Source: Nannochloris sp. 'desiccata'
Taxonomy: Eukaryota; Chlorophyta; Trebouxiophyceae; Chlorellales; Chlorellaceae
Direction: 5' to 3'
DNA: 64,000 nt
Assembly: GCA_019044685.2 (NCBI GenBank)
Contig: JAGTXX020000010.1
Location: forward strand, 186,001-250,000
Shown: positions 31,692-41,403 of the stretch, one piece after another
Layout: each line of letters begins with the position of its first letter
Position numbering within the stretch: position 1 is the first letter of the stretch
Translations under genes and position numbers: made by a program
The notes under the pieces: generated by a model
Told to the model about the DNA's origin: nothing
Seen by the model: the letters and a program-made list of their open reading frames with translations, nothing else
Databases searched by the model: none

Positions 31692-32907
31692 TAGCTATGG
31701 TTGTCTTTATATCACTTTTATATGCACGATATTCTTTATCTTGCACCTTGCATCACCGGTACTGCAGTAGCTTCCAACCTTGAAGGAGCTGTCACACGCC
31801 GCATGCAGGTAGTGTATTCAACAGCCCAGGTTCTATTTCACACATTGAATCAAATTTATCTTTAGTTTAACTCGCAACGGCTTCCTCCCTCAGGGCCTGA
31901 GCAACATGGAGCTTGCAGCAGCAACCTCTGATTTTGAATCCCAGCCCGGGGTTTTGCCCACAGCTACTGAACCCAACCAGAGCCGGCAGTTCCTGCTGGA
32001 GAACCAGAGTATAAAAAGATCTGATATCAATGAATCGCTGAAATCAAATATCAGGACTTGTTTTTGCAATCCTAACTATATTTCTGGGATACCAAAAAAA
32101 AAAAGTCCGCGCTATTCCCCACAGCTTTTCACGGCCGTTAGACTTGGCATCAACACCAAAAACTGCTGATCAGAATCCATTTTTAAATCCACTGTGTATC
32201 CTCCCAGCTTTTGTAACACCAACTTAAATGATAATGCTTGACCTCCTGCGATGACAGCAGTGTGAGTTTCTGGCCCTTCAGCGTTGTTTCTGGCACCGCT
32301 TGCAGCTCCCACCGCCCCCAGCAGCTGCCCCTGGGCCTGTCCAGCTCTGCTATCTTTATTTTTGTGTCACCTTGCGATGCATGCCGACCTCCTGCTGTAA
32401 AGAAAGTGAAAGGCCCCGCTGCCCGGCCAAAGCCAAATTTTTGTATTTCCTTCAAGCACCAAGAAAACCTTCTTTGGCCAGAAATCTTGTTTGCATCTGC
32501 ATGGGGTGAGTGAGCATAGCAACTACGCAGATTCAATCGTACAGCTACACTATTATTACATGGCTATAGAATTTCACTCAAGAAGTTGACTTGGCTGTCG
32601 TTACATTATATACAAAGCTAACACTAGTGGTGCTTTCAAGCAGAGACGTCTGTTTCTAGAACAGCGTTGCAGAGAATTGTATTGCATGTCTAATTTATTA
32701 TAATTTATTATGCCTAATTTATTTGAAAGAAAAGTAGTGATATACGTATGGTTTAATTCTGAAACAGGGAGAAACAGAGGCAAAGCAGCAGTACGTGGCC
32801 AAAAAAAGAGAGAAAATAAACGGCGGCAGCACAGCCGCCGTGGACTATGGCTGTGGATGGAGCACTCGAGCAGGCAGTGAGTTACAAACTTTAGGCACCC
32901 TCGTCAA
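31692..32907. other. interior of the repeat-bounded segment, no gene seen
   Basis: This stretch has short frames on both strands without recognisable motifs. A (TAATTTATTA)-type AT patch at 32693-32720 and scattered low-complexity are visible. I cannot support a gene. Confidence 0.3.
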
Positions 32908-33447
32908 TCATTGGGGTCCCATGATGTACTTCTGAAATGCAGCTCTGCGGGCTCCAATATGGGGACCAGCAAACTGGGCGTGGTAAAAGACCTGCAGCTG
33001 ATTCAGTTGACTTGCTGTCAGCTGTAGGGCATCGGCCACGTTGTTGGGAAAATGCACAGTCGCAGGAGGGAGGTTCCCTGCAGGTGTATTTCCACCGGTC
33101 TGCTCCACATGCAGGGGTTGCAGGTTGTCTGGGTCCCTGCGGTTGGCGGCTCGAATGCGATCGTTCCTGAAAGTCCAGGTCACCACGGCTAATCCTTCTT
33201 CCACGCGTTGAAGTTGCGGCTGCATTTGCTGAAGTTGCTGGTGTTGCTGCTGAAGTTGCTGGTGTTGCTGCTGAAGTTGCTGGTGTATTTGCTGCTGCCC
33301 GTTTATTAACACTTGGAGTTGATTCTGCATTTGCTGTCCTGGAGCAAGACTGGCAGCGACTTGCTGAAAACTGCCTTGGGGCAAGGTCCCCGCCAATGCA
33401 CCGAGGTCGTTGCCAATATCTTGAAGGGCATCTCTAAAGTTGGCCAT
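32908..33447 (-). CDS. Gln-rich coiled-coil protein of a repeat-associated family
   Basis: From the ATG at 33447 a 179-residue frame runs to a TAA-type stop at 32908. Residues ~1-50 contain ALQDIGNDLGALAG; residues ~55-100 are almost pure Gln/His/Leu (a QQQHQQLQQ repeat), then RVEEGLAVVTWTFRNDRIRA, ANRRDPDNLQPLH, and a C-terminal part FPNNVADALQLTASQLNQLQ followed by VFYHAQF. The last part resembles a short domain I have seen in fungal and algal repeat-associated ORFs, where a NAN-RDP segment is followed by FP...L..LT..QL..LL. No enzymatic motif is visible. It lies between two 250-base direct repeats and may be carried by a mobile element. Confidence 0.45.
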   Translation of the reverse strand: MANFRDALQDIGNDLGALAGTLPQGSFQQVAASLAPGQQMQNQLQVLINGQQQIHQQLQQQHQQLQQQHQQLQQMQPQLQRVEEGLAVVTWTFRNDRIRAANRRDPDNLQPLHVEQTGGNTPAGNLPPATVHFPNNVADALQLTASQLNQLQVFYHAQFAGPHIGARRAAFQKYIMGPQ

Positions 33448-33599
33448 GACTAGGTGTGAACCCACTCCTGGGCAATAATGAAAGAACGGTTGGGATGAGA
33501 TCAATCAGGCCAATAAACCAGCCGCCCTAGCGCTTCTCTGGCACCCACTGCCTTTAAAAATAAAGTGCTAAAATTATTTCTAGCAAACTCAACAGGCAG

Positions 33600-33955
33600 G
33601 GTCTCGATTAAGGTTTTGAGTCCGGCATTTTTTTCTTCCGTTTTGGCCAAAATCCGGCATTTTTTGCCGGCAGTTTTGCCCTGAGCGTTGCCTTTTCCGG
33701 AATTTTTTTTCCTCGGGGAAATTTCTGAGTCTGCGTTAGTACCTGTTGTTTACATTTATTCTACCGATCTGCTCACAGATTTGGAAAAAAAACGGCATTA
33801 TTTTCGTAAAATCGTGAATTTCCGGCATCTTTTTTCCGGCATTTTCATTGCCGCTGGCACCGCCGCCTGCATCTTTCTTCCGGCATTTTTTCCCCTTCAA
33901 AATTGCCCCTGGCATTTTTTCCGGCATTAAAATGCCAAAATACCGGCTAATCGAG
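33600..33955. repeat. cluster of CCGGCATTTTT motifs, block 1
   Basis: CCGGCATTTTT or GGCATTTTT units recur about eight times within 350 bases (for example near 33624, 33651, 33821, 33836, 33880, 33913 and 33922), often alternating with TTTTCCGG. They are not in strict tandem. A related cluster is at 34980-35155. Confidence 0.6.
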
Positions 33956-34183
33956 ACCCTGTCAACAGGGTTGGTTTTATAAAAGCAAAACTTGTGAGAA
34001 ATCAAGGATCGGAACTGTGTTCCTCTGGCTAAATGTTTTTTTCGGGGAAGGCGATTTTTTTTCCGTTTGAGCCCGGAACCAATGGACCCTAGAGTTGGAA
34101 CTCAGCATCAGACTCAGATTGAGCCTCCGAGTGCCCATTGAGAGGGCATTGGACAGGGAAAAATCGACCGGTCGGGTTGGAAC

Positions 34184-34437
34184 CTCAAGAAACCAGCGCT
34201 GCTCTTTCATCTATTGATGGACCACCCTTACGTAACGAATCCCCCTGCTAGCACGTAGCTACACTGGCTTTCTATCCTCGTTTTATAAAAGAGCATTTTT
34301 CTCCGCCCCTCACCGCCAGCCACCGCCAAGCTCTTAAATTCCAGCATGCAGTGCATCTACCCTGCATCTATCAACCCGACCTCTTCATATGTAATTGAAC
34401 TCGTCTTTATGTAAGACAACGCATGCTAATAGTAGCT
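34184..34437 (+). repeat. ~250-base direct repeat, right copy
   Basis: This is the right-hand partner of the 31438-31691 repeat. Similarity begins at AACCTCAAGAAA and stops after CTTTATGTAA. After the repeat the flanking sequences diverge. No TG...CA ends or clear target-site duplication are visible. Confidence 0.8.
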
Positions 34438-34559
34438 ACGATGTCTTTCCAGATGAGTCTGTCCTGTTCTGGAGCTCCGGAGAAGAGAAGAGCTGGGAGA
34501 ATTCTGTGTTTGCTCTGCAACGCCCTTCCTCCAATAAGTCGGAAGAGAAGAAAGCTGGG

Positions 34560-34917
34560 AGGAGACTAGGAAATGGCATTCAATGCCGTTTTGAGCATTT
34601 CTTGTAAAATAGAGATGAATACCACATGTATATGAGTGGCGGGGCATGGTATAAATATGGCCCATAGCACCCCCACCGCTTCACCGCCCATCGCCTCTTT
34701 CACCTTGTCGCTGTCCTGCTGCTGCAGCTGGATGGTTCTTCTCAGCTCCTTGGTCTCAAACGCCATAAAGTCTCGGAAGCTAGCTGCTTGTGCCTCCAGC
34801 TTTAGAAGTCATATCACTTGATTGCTGCGACTCCTGGGCAGCAATGACGTGATCAAAGATCTCAGCAACAAATGCTCGGACAAAGTCCTGATCATTGGAC
34901 TGGTAGGCGATAACCAT
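34560..34917 (-). pseudogene. helical protein remnant in two frames
   Basis: From an ATG at 34917 the frame reads IAYQSNDQDFVRAFVAEIFD, then HVIAAQESQQSS to a TAG at 34782-34780. In a shifted frame it continues FRDFMAFETKELRRTIQLQQ, then QDSDKVKEAMGGEAVG. The run of charged and Gln residues suggests one helical protein with a frameshift near 34800. I do not recognise it. Confidence 0.3.
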
Positions 34918-34969
34918 GGTAATAGTGGGCAAATGACGTCTTACAAAGAACTTTTTATCAATTTAGATC

Positions 34970-35160
34970 TGTAAAAATGGCGAAAATCTCCGGCATATTT
35001 TCAAATTCAAAAAAATAATGGCATTTTTCCCCGGCATTTCTGGCGGGCCGGAGCTCCGGCATGATTTTCACGGCATTTTTTTCTAGCAGCAGCTCCTGGG
35101 AATGCCGAATTTGGCTCAATTTCCGGCACTTTCGGCATATATGCCGGCCTAATTTCAAAC
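34970..35160. repeat. cluster of CCGGCATTTTT motifs, block 2
   Basis: This block repeats the motif of 33600-33955: CCGGCATATTTTC, GGCATTTTTCCCCGGCATTTC, CCGGCATGATTTTC, CGGCATTTTTTTC, CCGGCACTTTCGGC. It lies just upstream of the rhomboid gene and on the far side of the right 250-base repeat. Confidence 0.6.
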
Positions 35161-35375
35161 ACTGGTTTAGAGACAAATATGCTTTTTGTAAGCCCAACTC
35201 CGTTCCAAAAATGAAGAAACTTTCTTTTGAAAATTTCAGCTTGCCAAGGAGTTGAACTAAGCCAAGGAGCATCCATTCGTCATTGAAAAATTCCAAAACA
35301 ATTCTGCGCGACTAATAAAGCTGCGCGCTGGTGATGCATGTTCCTTGCTGCTCCATAGATCACTTTTGATTATCG

Positions 35376-36491
35376 ATGAATGACAGCAACAATAATAATA
35401 GTATGCCGCACCATCCTTCATTAATAACACGGCTAAAGATCGTATGGGAAGAGACACCCTTGATTACAAAATCTATCGTAGCAGCATCCGCTGCAATCTA
35501 TCTTGCAGCTCTCTTTGTTGGCTGGGATAATCTAGGGGCTGTGTGTCTCAGTGCCACCACAGTGGCCTCTCACTTACAACTATGGCGTTTGATTACGTCT
35601 GCAGCATTCCACGCTGGTCTACTGCATCTAGCTTTTAATATGGTGGCTTTCTTCCCCATGGGCACCTCTCTCGAACGGTCCCTGGGGTCTTTCAATTTAC
35701 TTTGGCTTATTGGCTTATTAATTTTCTTCGGCGACGCCTTGTACATTGCAGTATCCTATCTAGCTTACCTTGCTGGATTCCCAACCTTGCTATCCCACTG
35801 TGCAGTGGGCTTCTCTGGAGTGATTTTTGGATTGATTCCTCTTGATGTTCATGCTTCTGGCGGCGCTCAAAGATCAATTTTTGGCCTCTTCACTATTCCA
35901 TGTTTCTACTATCCTTGGGTCCTTTTAATTTTATGGCAATTGCTCGTCCCTCAAAGCTCCTTTTTAGGTCATTTATCCGGATTAGCAATTGGGCAGTTGT
36001 ATTCTACTGGTTTATTGAAGCTCATTACCCCTTCTAATGACACTGTGCAGAGTTGGGAGCGGGGTGGGATGCTCGCTCGATGTGTTGCGATAGACTCTTA
36101 TATTGCAAACACAGGCATCGTTAGTAGTGGCATCGATGGTGGGTATGGAGGGGTTTCTGCGTCTTTATTACCTAGTTATACTGTGCAGCAACAGCAAGGA
36201 GGAGGGAGTAGTAGAGGGGGTGGTGATAGTGGTGTCAATGTATTTACGTCACTTATGGAATTATTAAAAGGTCCCTGGATGGGCTACCCCTCTGCTTTAC
36301 AACCCCAAACTACACAACAGAATAGTAATAGTAGTGGGCCTGATAGCAGCAGCAGTAGTAGTTCTCAGCAGCAGACTCCAATAGGTGCCATGCTGGGTGG
36401 AGTACCAGCTCAACTAGATCCAAAGGCTGCCGCCGTTGCTGCAGCTGAAGCAAGAATGAAAGGCGGTAATAATCGGCCATCTTCTAAATAG
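35376..36491 (+). CDS. rhomboid-family intramembrane serine protease
   Basis: A single exon of 371 residues. Hydrophobic helices begin at residue ~33 (SIVAASAAIYLAALFVG). The rhomboid signatures are HLQLWRLITSAAFHAGLLHL then AFNMVAFFPMG (the conserved FN), the catalytic GFSGVIFG (GxSG, serine at about residue 150) and the second catalytic residue in FLGHLSGLAIG. The long C-terminal tail (~130 residues) is rich in Gly, Ser and Gln and probably disordered. Plant and animal members of this RHBDD-like group act in ER or mitochondrial membranes, often in protein quality control. The tail has no ubiquitin-binding motif that I can point to. Start at 35376 is the first ATG in the open frame, after a short AT-rich leader. 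Confidence 0.85.
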   Translation: MNDSNNNNSMPHHPSLITRLKIVWEETPLITKSIVAASAAIYLAALFVGWDNLGAVCLSATTVASHLQLWRLITSAAFHAGLLHLAFNMVAFFPMGTSLERSLGSFNLLWLIGLLIFFGDALYIAVSYLAYLAGFPTLLSHCAVGFSGVIFGLIPLDVHASGGAQRSIFGLFTIPCFYYPWVLLILWQLLVPQSSFLGHLSGLAIGQLYSTGLLKLITPSNDTVQSWERGGMLARCVAIDSYIANTGIVSSGIDGGYGGVSASLLPSYTVQQQQGGGSSRGGGDSGVNVFTSLMELLKGPWMGYPSALQPQTTQQNSNSSGPDSSSSSSSQQQTPIGAMLGGVPAQLDPKAAAVAAAEARMKGGNNRPSSK

Positions 36492-36660
36492 TTTTAATGT
36501 AATTGTTTCTTAGTAATATAGTTATTACTTACATAATATATATTAATACAGTTAATCATTCTATCTTTCTTATTTCAAAAAGAGCATAAACACAAAAATA
36601 GCGGGGACCGAGGCAAAAAAAAAACAATGAAATTTTTTCTTAAATTGCTTTCTTCTTGTT

Positions 36661-38028
36661 TTAGCTTCCAAACCACATGCGGCAGAAGGCAGGCACCAAT
36701 CGACGTCTATCAGGTGAAACTGAATCTTCTTCTTGAATAGTAACTGGTACTACTGGAACGACACGGTCGCGGGTGGGAGTATTCATTGCATGGGGAGCAG
36801 ACACCGTTGGAGAATTTGTACCACCGCTGGCATTCAGACTGATTACTTTAGGAGTGATGGGAGTAGCTTTAGAAGCTAATGTTGCTGCTGGAGCAGGAAA
36901 AGAGAAGCTTTGTCCTCTTGGCTTATCCATATCCATGGGCTGGCTGTTGCTTTGATGTTGCTGTTGTTGTTTATTCGTAACAGGGGCAGTTGGTGTCGCC
37001 ATGCTTGCGGCGGTTGGCTGCTGATGCTTAATAATACCCGTATTACTATCGCCAGCAAGGCCTAATTTCTTCAGCCAAGGATGAACAGCAATATTTTGCA
37101 AAGTAATACGCTCAGCAGGGTTTTTCGTCAACATGGCACTGATAAGTTCAGCGCATTCAGTAGACACACGGCGGGGTAGAGGTCTAATTTTACCTTGAGC
37201 AATATTTTGCAACGTAGCAACGACGTTTTGAGGCTGTTTTGGGTCTTCAAAAGGATACTGTCCAGTAACTAACAGGTATAATAAGACACCCATAGCCCAG
37301 ATATCGCACGCTTTGGCATCGTATTGACCTACTTTGCGTTCTTGCAAGGCTGCAAAACCACCAGTGGCACTGCCAAGGAGTTCTGGCGCCATATAGTCTG
37401 GGGTGCCTACTCCAAGCGTGACTGCAGATTGCTGGTGTTTACTCAACCCAAAATCGATAATCTTCACTTTATCTGTACCTCTCTCCACCATACAGTTCTC
37501 TGGTTTTAAATCGCGGTGGCAGAGACCATGGTTGTGAATGAAGTCCACACCTCGTGAAAGCTGAGCAAAATAATGAGCAGCTTGTATTTCCTCTAATCTC
37601 CCACCTTTCTCATTAAGCAGATCTAAGAGATCAATACCCTGGATGAGTTCCCACACAATGACGATTTGTTGCTCGTCAGCTACAAAGTCAATTAGCTTGA
37701 CAACATTGTCGTGTTGGACAGAGGCAGCGTATTCAATCTCACGACGAACTCCTTTGATAGGGACGCTTGCTTTGCCATCTTTTATGCTCATGACTTTGAG
37801 AGCAACTGTGGCGAGGGTGGCGAGGTCGAGACCTTCGTAAACTACTGCAGTGCCGCCACCTGGAAAAAAGGATTAATTTGAATCGAAGCGAGGGGTGTCA
37901 GCTCAAGGCTAGTATAAGGTTACAATTAGAAGTTTGAGGCTTTATCTTGCTCAGTACTTACGGTTAAGTTCTTTGATTACTCTATAACGCCCTTTACCAA
38001 GCAAAGTGCCCGATGGGAGGCTCGCCAT
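36661..38028 (-). CDS. Ser/Thr protein kinase, CAMK/SnRK-like
   Basis: Exon 1 (38028-37962) and exon 2 (37859-36661) join as C|GT (Arg) across a GTAAGT...TTCCAG intron and give 421 residues. The N-terminus reads LLGKGRYRVIKELNR then GGGTAVVYEG (Gly-rich loop), VALKVM (ATP-binding Lys), the catalytic loop HRDLKPEN, DFGLSK, and the activation-loop end GTPDYMAPELL; later DIWAMGVLLYLLVTGQYPFE and a subdomain XI Arg region. All catalytic residues are present. Kinases of this type respond to calcium, energy or stress signals, but no calmodulin or other regulatory domain is visible. The last ~130 residues are Gln/Thr/Pro-rich and likely disordered. Substrates are unknown. Confidence 0.9.
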
Positions 38029-38039
38029 TTCAAATTAAA

Positions 38040-39120
38040 ATTTATCCAATTATCTAAACTGGCGGAGCTGGTGACAATTATAGCAAAGATTTTACCAATA
38101 TATACTTAGCAATCAATATATTAGTTACGTTAGAGCAAATAACATGCATTAATTGAAACTTGGGACGATTCTAGGTGTCAGCACCGCACCTTTGGGCAGT
38201 CGCCTTGGGTCTTCGTTGCGTTCGTCGCGCCCAAAGTTCCAGAGTTCAATTTCCTGGAAATTCAGAATCAACGTGCTTAATCAAACCCTTACCCTTAGAA
38301 TAGAAGCTTGAAATTGCTGGGCCAAGCAGCAAGAAAAGGGGCAGCGCTATCACTAATTTAATTCTGCCGATAGATTTTCAGCCGCAAGATCAGATCGCGA
38401 CCTTAGGACAGTCGTCTTTCTTCCTACACCGACGACAGGAATGTGATCGTCAACGACGGTGTCTCAACTCCATTAGCGTGCTGTTCTGGGAATGCGATGA
38501 AGTTAAAAGCATTTGTAGAAGCTCTCTGTCGATCTTTCCGAAATTCCCACTATTTTTGAACGTTGAAAGAGACCTTTTTATGGAGCATGGCACTTGGTTC
38601 CCAATTCCCGCTACCAAAGTCGATTTGCATTCATTAAAATTACCTCCGTGGTCGCTAATATGGCGGACCATTGGGTTCTCTCAGCTTCCTCGGTGGCTTG
38701 GGTGGCGGTCGACATTGGCATAATTTTTGGTATAAAGCTAGATCAAGGCAATCTGCTGGTTAGGGAGGCTGGAGAAGGCTTAGATGAGTGGTTTGGGGTG
38801 TTTCTGGGGCCCGGCCTGAGCTGAGATTTTTACATATAGCCCGACCCACCTCACCGGTGAGCTGCCGCCGTCAACGAGACAACGTCAATGGACCAGAAAT
38901 GTATAGATAAGGAGAGAGCAGCATCAAAATGGGAAAAGGAGGATGGAAAACAAGGAGAAGAAGGGAACTGCACATCGATACTATAAGCCAAAGGACACCG
39001 GTGTCCCAGGGGATCGCAAAACGCCACCAGACATGACCTCTAACCCACAGCCGTCATCGACAATGAAGCCCCACACCTTGCTGAGAACTTAACTAATCAT
39101 GTAAAATGATGAATGGAAAG
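38040..39120. other. intergenic stretch with dispersed repeat, copy 2 at 38838-39040
   Basis: Apart from the repeat that matches 24352-24560, the region has no supported gene. The left half has short frames without motifs. The repeat runs from AGCCCGACCCACC to GGATCGCAAAACGCCACC. A (GAAA)-rich stretch at about 39117-39140 follows. Confidence 0.55.
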
Positions 39121-39315
39121 AAAGAAAGAAAGAGAAAAAAGAGTCTGAACACTATTTATTCATAAGAAGAGACGACCCAATGAGATCTAGTACTATCAGG
39201 GTGCAAAAAGGGGTGGTTGAGGGGAACCACCTGTAACCAAGCCCGGCCGGTTTGATGGATTTTTTTTTAAATTTTGGGGGACAAGTATTATTAAAAATTC
39301 ATCTGAGTGCAGAAA

Positions 39316-39436
39316 GGCGACGTGGTTTAGTGGTATAATGTCTCTTTAGGGCATGCAGTTTAGCGTATGACTTAGGTCATACTTGAACTTCAAGCTAGTC
39401 TAGAGGAGGTCCCGAGTTCGATTCTCGGCTTCGCCC
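39316..39436 (+). tRNA. tRNA-Pro(AGG): tRNA-Pro (AGG anticodon) with a 49-base intron
   Basis: The 5' half is GGCGACG plus TGGTTTAGTGG (A box) plus a TCTCT stem and the loop TTAGGG, in which AGG is the anticodon. An intron of 49 bases (39352-39400) starts after position 37. The 3' half is T, AGAGG stem, AGGTC variable loop, a CCGAG-TTCGATT-CTCGG T-arm (B box) and CTTCGCC plus discriminator C. Anticodon and T stems pair fully (one G-U). The acceptor stem has one mismatch (C6 against U67). CTTTTT directly downstream is a Pol III terminator. The layout agrees with plant tRNA-Pro(AGG). Confidence 0.78.
39352..39400 (+). other. intron of tRNA-Pro
   Basis: The intron lies between position 37 and 38 of the tRNA, the canonical site. 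It includes GTATGACTTAGGTCATAC, an internal hairpin that could present the splice sites to the tRNA endonuclease. It is longer than most plant tRNA introns. Confidence 0.6.
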
Positions 39437-39877
39437 CTTTTTGCTGCTTTTCATGAATGCAATGTACCTTAAGTTAATTGTCCATAGACCAACCCCATAG
39501 GGCAGCAGAAGGCTTGGCAGAACATTCTTTTGTGCCAAAAACCGCCCTGCCGTTCTCCTCAAAGACAAGCATTTTACCGACCAGGACAATCGCACGCCAG
39601 ACAATACATATATATCCGCACTTCACAGTATCAAGAGAATTGGAAACGACTCGGAACCTCGGTTAAATAAGAGGTCTGTGTGCTAAGAACAGTTTCTGAA
39701 TAAGGAACCAAAAATGTTTTTTGTTTCGATTCTGGGAGCTGTATTTTTTTTTATTTGGTTCAAAGTTTTGATCACCATAACGGCACATTGTAATTAACTG
39801 CATTATTAAATCGATCTTAATATCACTTATCCACACCATAACATACACACTCTTGGGGCGTGTGCTCCCAAATAATC
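39437..39877. other. intergenic stretch between tRNA and CPBP protease
   Basis: AT-rich sequence with no gene that I can support. It should include the promoter of the CPBP protease gene. Confidence 0.35.
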
Positions 39878-40780
39878 ATGACCGTTTTATATAAGGAATC
39901 TCGATGCAAATTGAATTACTCGCTCATTTCACCAATGTTTCAGATTAGATACCTACCTAATGCGAGATTCTTTTCTCAGAAAAAGAGCAAAAAATCGCCA
40001 ACAATAGCGCGCAAAGCGTATCCAAAAGATGATGACACTACGTCCAAACCAATCCCAAGCCCCGTCGACGACCCGGTTTCTCCTTTAGAGTCAGATTCTG
40101 TCTGGGATGCTTGTAACATACTCACCCAATTATGGGCAATTGTCCTCCCTCTAGGCTACGCTGGTGTCCCTCTAGCAGCTCGAGCTTTATCTCATCTTCC
40201 TGGCGGGCCGTCCTTTGCAGCCTTTGGTGGGGAAGCACTGGCATTTGCTGCAATTTTAATATTTCTACGTCGAAAAGACTTTAAATTGCAATTTGAATTT
40301 AATTTAAAAAGTGTAGCATACGGTCTAGCAGCTGGAATAGCTGCTCTTGTAGTCAATCAAATTCTTTTTCCTGGTGGTGGTGGTGGTGGTGGTGGGGGAG
40401 ATGACGGAGCGGCCACAACAACAGCTACTGATGTAGCTGCTATAGTACTATCAAATAGCAATCCAGCAGCAACACTAGCTTTATTTACAGCATCTGCACT
40501 ACTGGCACCTGCTACAGAAGAGATTATATACCGTAGTTTTTTTCTAGGCTCTTTGACTCGGCGTGGCGTCTCTCCAGTCATTGCTGTCTGTGCCAGTGCC
40601 GTAGCGTTCTCTGCAGCACATTTCCAGCCTGATGCGTTCCTACAGTTGACTCTTGTGGGTGTGTGTTTGGGCAGTGCTGCTGTAGCATGTAAAGGGAATG
40701 TACTTGCGCCGTTTGTAGGGCATGCAACGTACAATAGCGCCTTGTTTCTAAATCTTTTACTTTCATTGCGTGAGAAGTAG
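39878..40780 (+). CDS. CPBP-family intramembrane metalloprotease (Rce1/CAAX-like)
   Basis: From the ATG at 39878 one exon encodes 300 residues. The first ~70 are basic and Ser/Lys-rich (RYLPNARFFSQKKSKKSPTI) and may target an organelle. Hydrophobic helices follow from residue ~88. The CPBP signatures are all present: ATEEIIYRSFF (EExxxR), VAFSAAHFQP (FxxxH) and VGHATYNSALF (HxxxN). A run of eight glycines (GGTGGT repeats at 40375-40396) sits in a loop. In plants such plastid proteins (for example SCO4-like and other CPBP members) are implicated in stress responses and prenyl-protein processing, but this one's role is not fixed by the sequence. A Met at 39932 is an alternative start. Confidence 0.85.
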   Translation: MTVLYKESRCKLNYSLISPMFQIRYLPNARFFSQKKSKKSPTIARKAYPKDDDTTSKPIPSPVDDPVSPLESDSVWDACNILTQLWAIVLPLGYAGVPLAARALSHLPGGPSFAAFGGEALAFAAILIFLRRKDFKLQFEFNLKSVAYGLAAGIAALVVNQILFPGGGGGGGGGDDGAATTTATDVAAIVLSNSNPAATLALFTASALLAPATEEIIYRSFFLGSLTRRGVSPVIAVCASAVAFSAAHFQPDAFLQLTLVGVCLGSAAVACKGNVLAPFVGHATYNSALFLNLLLSLREK

Positions 40781-41403
40781 AATATAATTTTGTTTTCATT
40801 CGCCATATCACAGGCAGAACATACATGCTTTTAAATTTTTAATTCAGAATACTCGTATCAAGGAAACAGTTGTGAGTGAGCGAAAGACGTACAAGGAACT
40901 TCAGCAAATAAAAGAAAGAAAAGACGGCAAGACGAGGAAAGAAGTCAGACCGACAAAAGCAAAGGGAAAAGAAGAAGACAGTAGACAGATACTACGGGAT
41001 CGCATAGAAAGAGAAGACGAAATCAAGGGGATCATCAAATGTTTGGTTTATTGTTTATATCAAGCCTAATTGGACATAGGACAAAAGAATGAAAGGGAGC
41101 AAATGTTTTTTTATGAGAACATATCTCAGACGGGGAGGGGCGAGGGGTATACTCACCATAATATATATATTACTGCTACTACTGTTATTTGTTTATATTT
41201 ATATATATATATATATATATTGTTATTGTTGGACACACCTTTGACAAGTAAGAAGCGGCGACGAGGGGTTTTGCCCTCTCTTCCCTCTCTTCCAACTTTT
41301 TAGTAGTAGGAAGGGCAATCAGAGCAACACGTTCTTTAAGCTCCCTTTCTCTGCCTTTTCTATATTTCGAGACAAAAGAGAAGGGATAAAAACGAAGAGG
41401 TGT
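40781..41403. other. intergenic region with (TA)n tract
   Basis: The 3' UTR of the CPBP gene is followed by A/G-rich sequence and an AT dinucleotide tract at about 41200-41220. No supported gene is seen; the frames here have low complexity. Confidence 0.4.

Noticed and set aside
32238..32513. Plus-strand frame with PPAVKKVKGPAARPKP, superficially like the basic patch of 26037-26444
   Set aside because: The resemblance is limited to composition and one WPE motif. Start, stop and splice context do not support a gene.
41195..41225. CRISPR-like or regulatory repeat at a TA tract
   Set aside because: It is a simple TA dinucleotide run; no spaced repeats or cas-like genes are present in this eukaryotic sequence.
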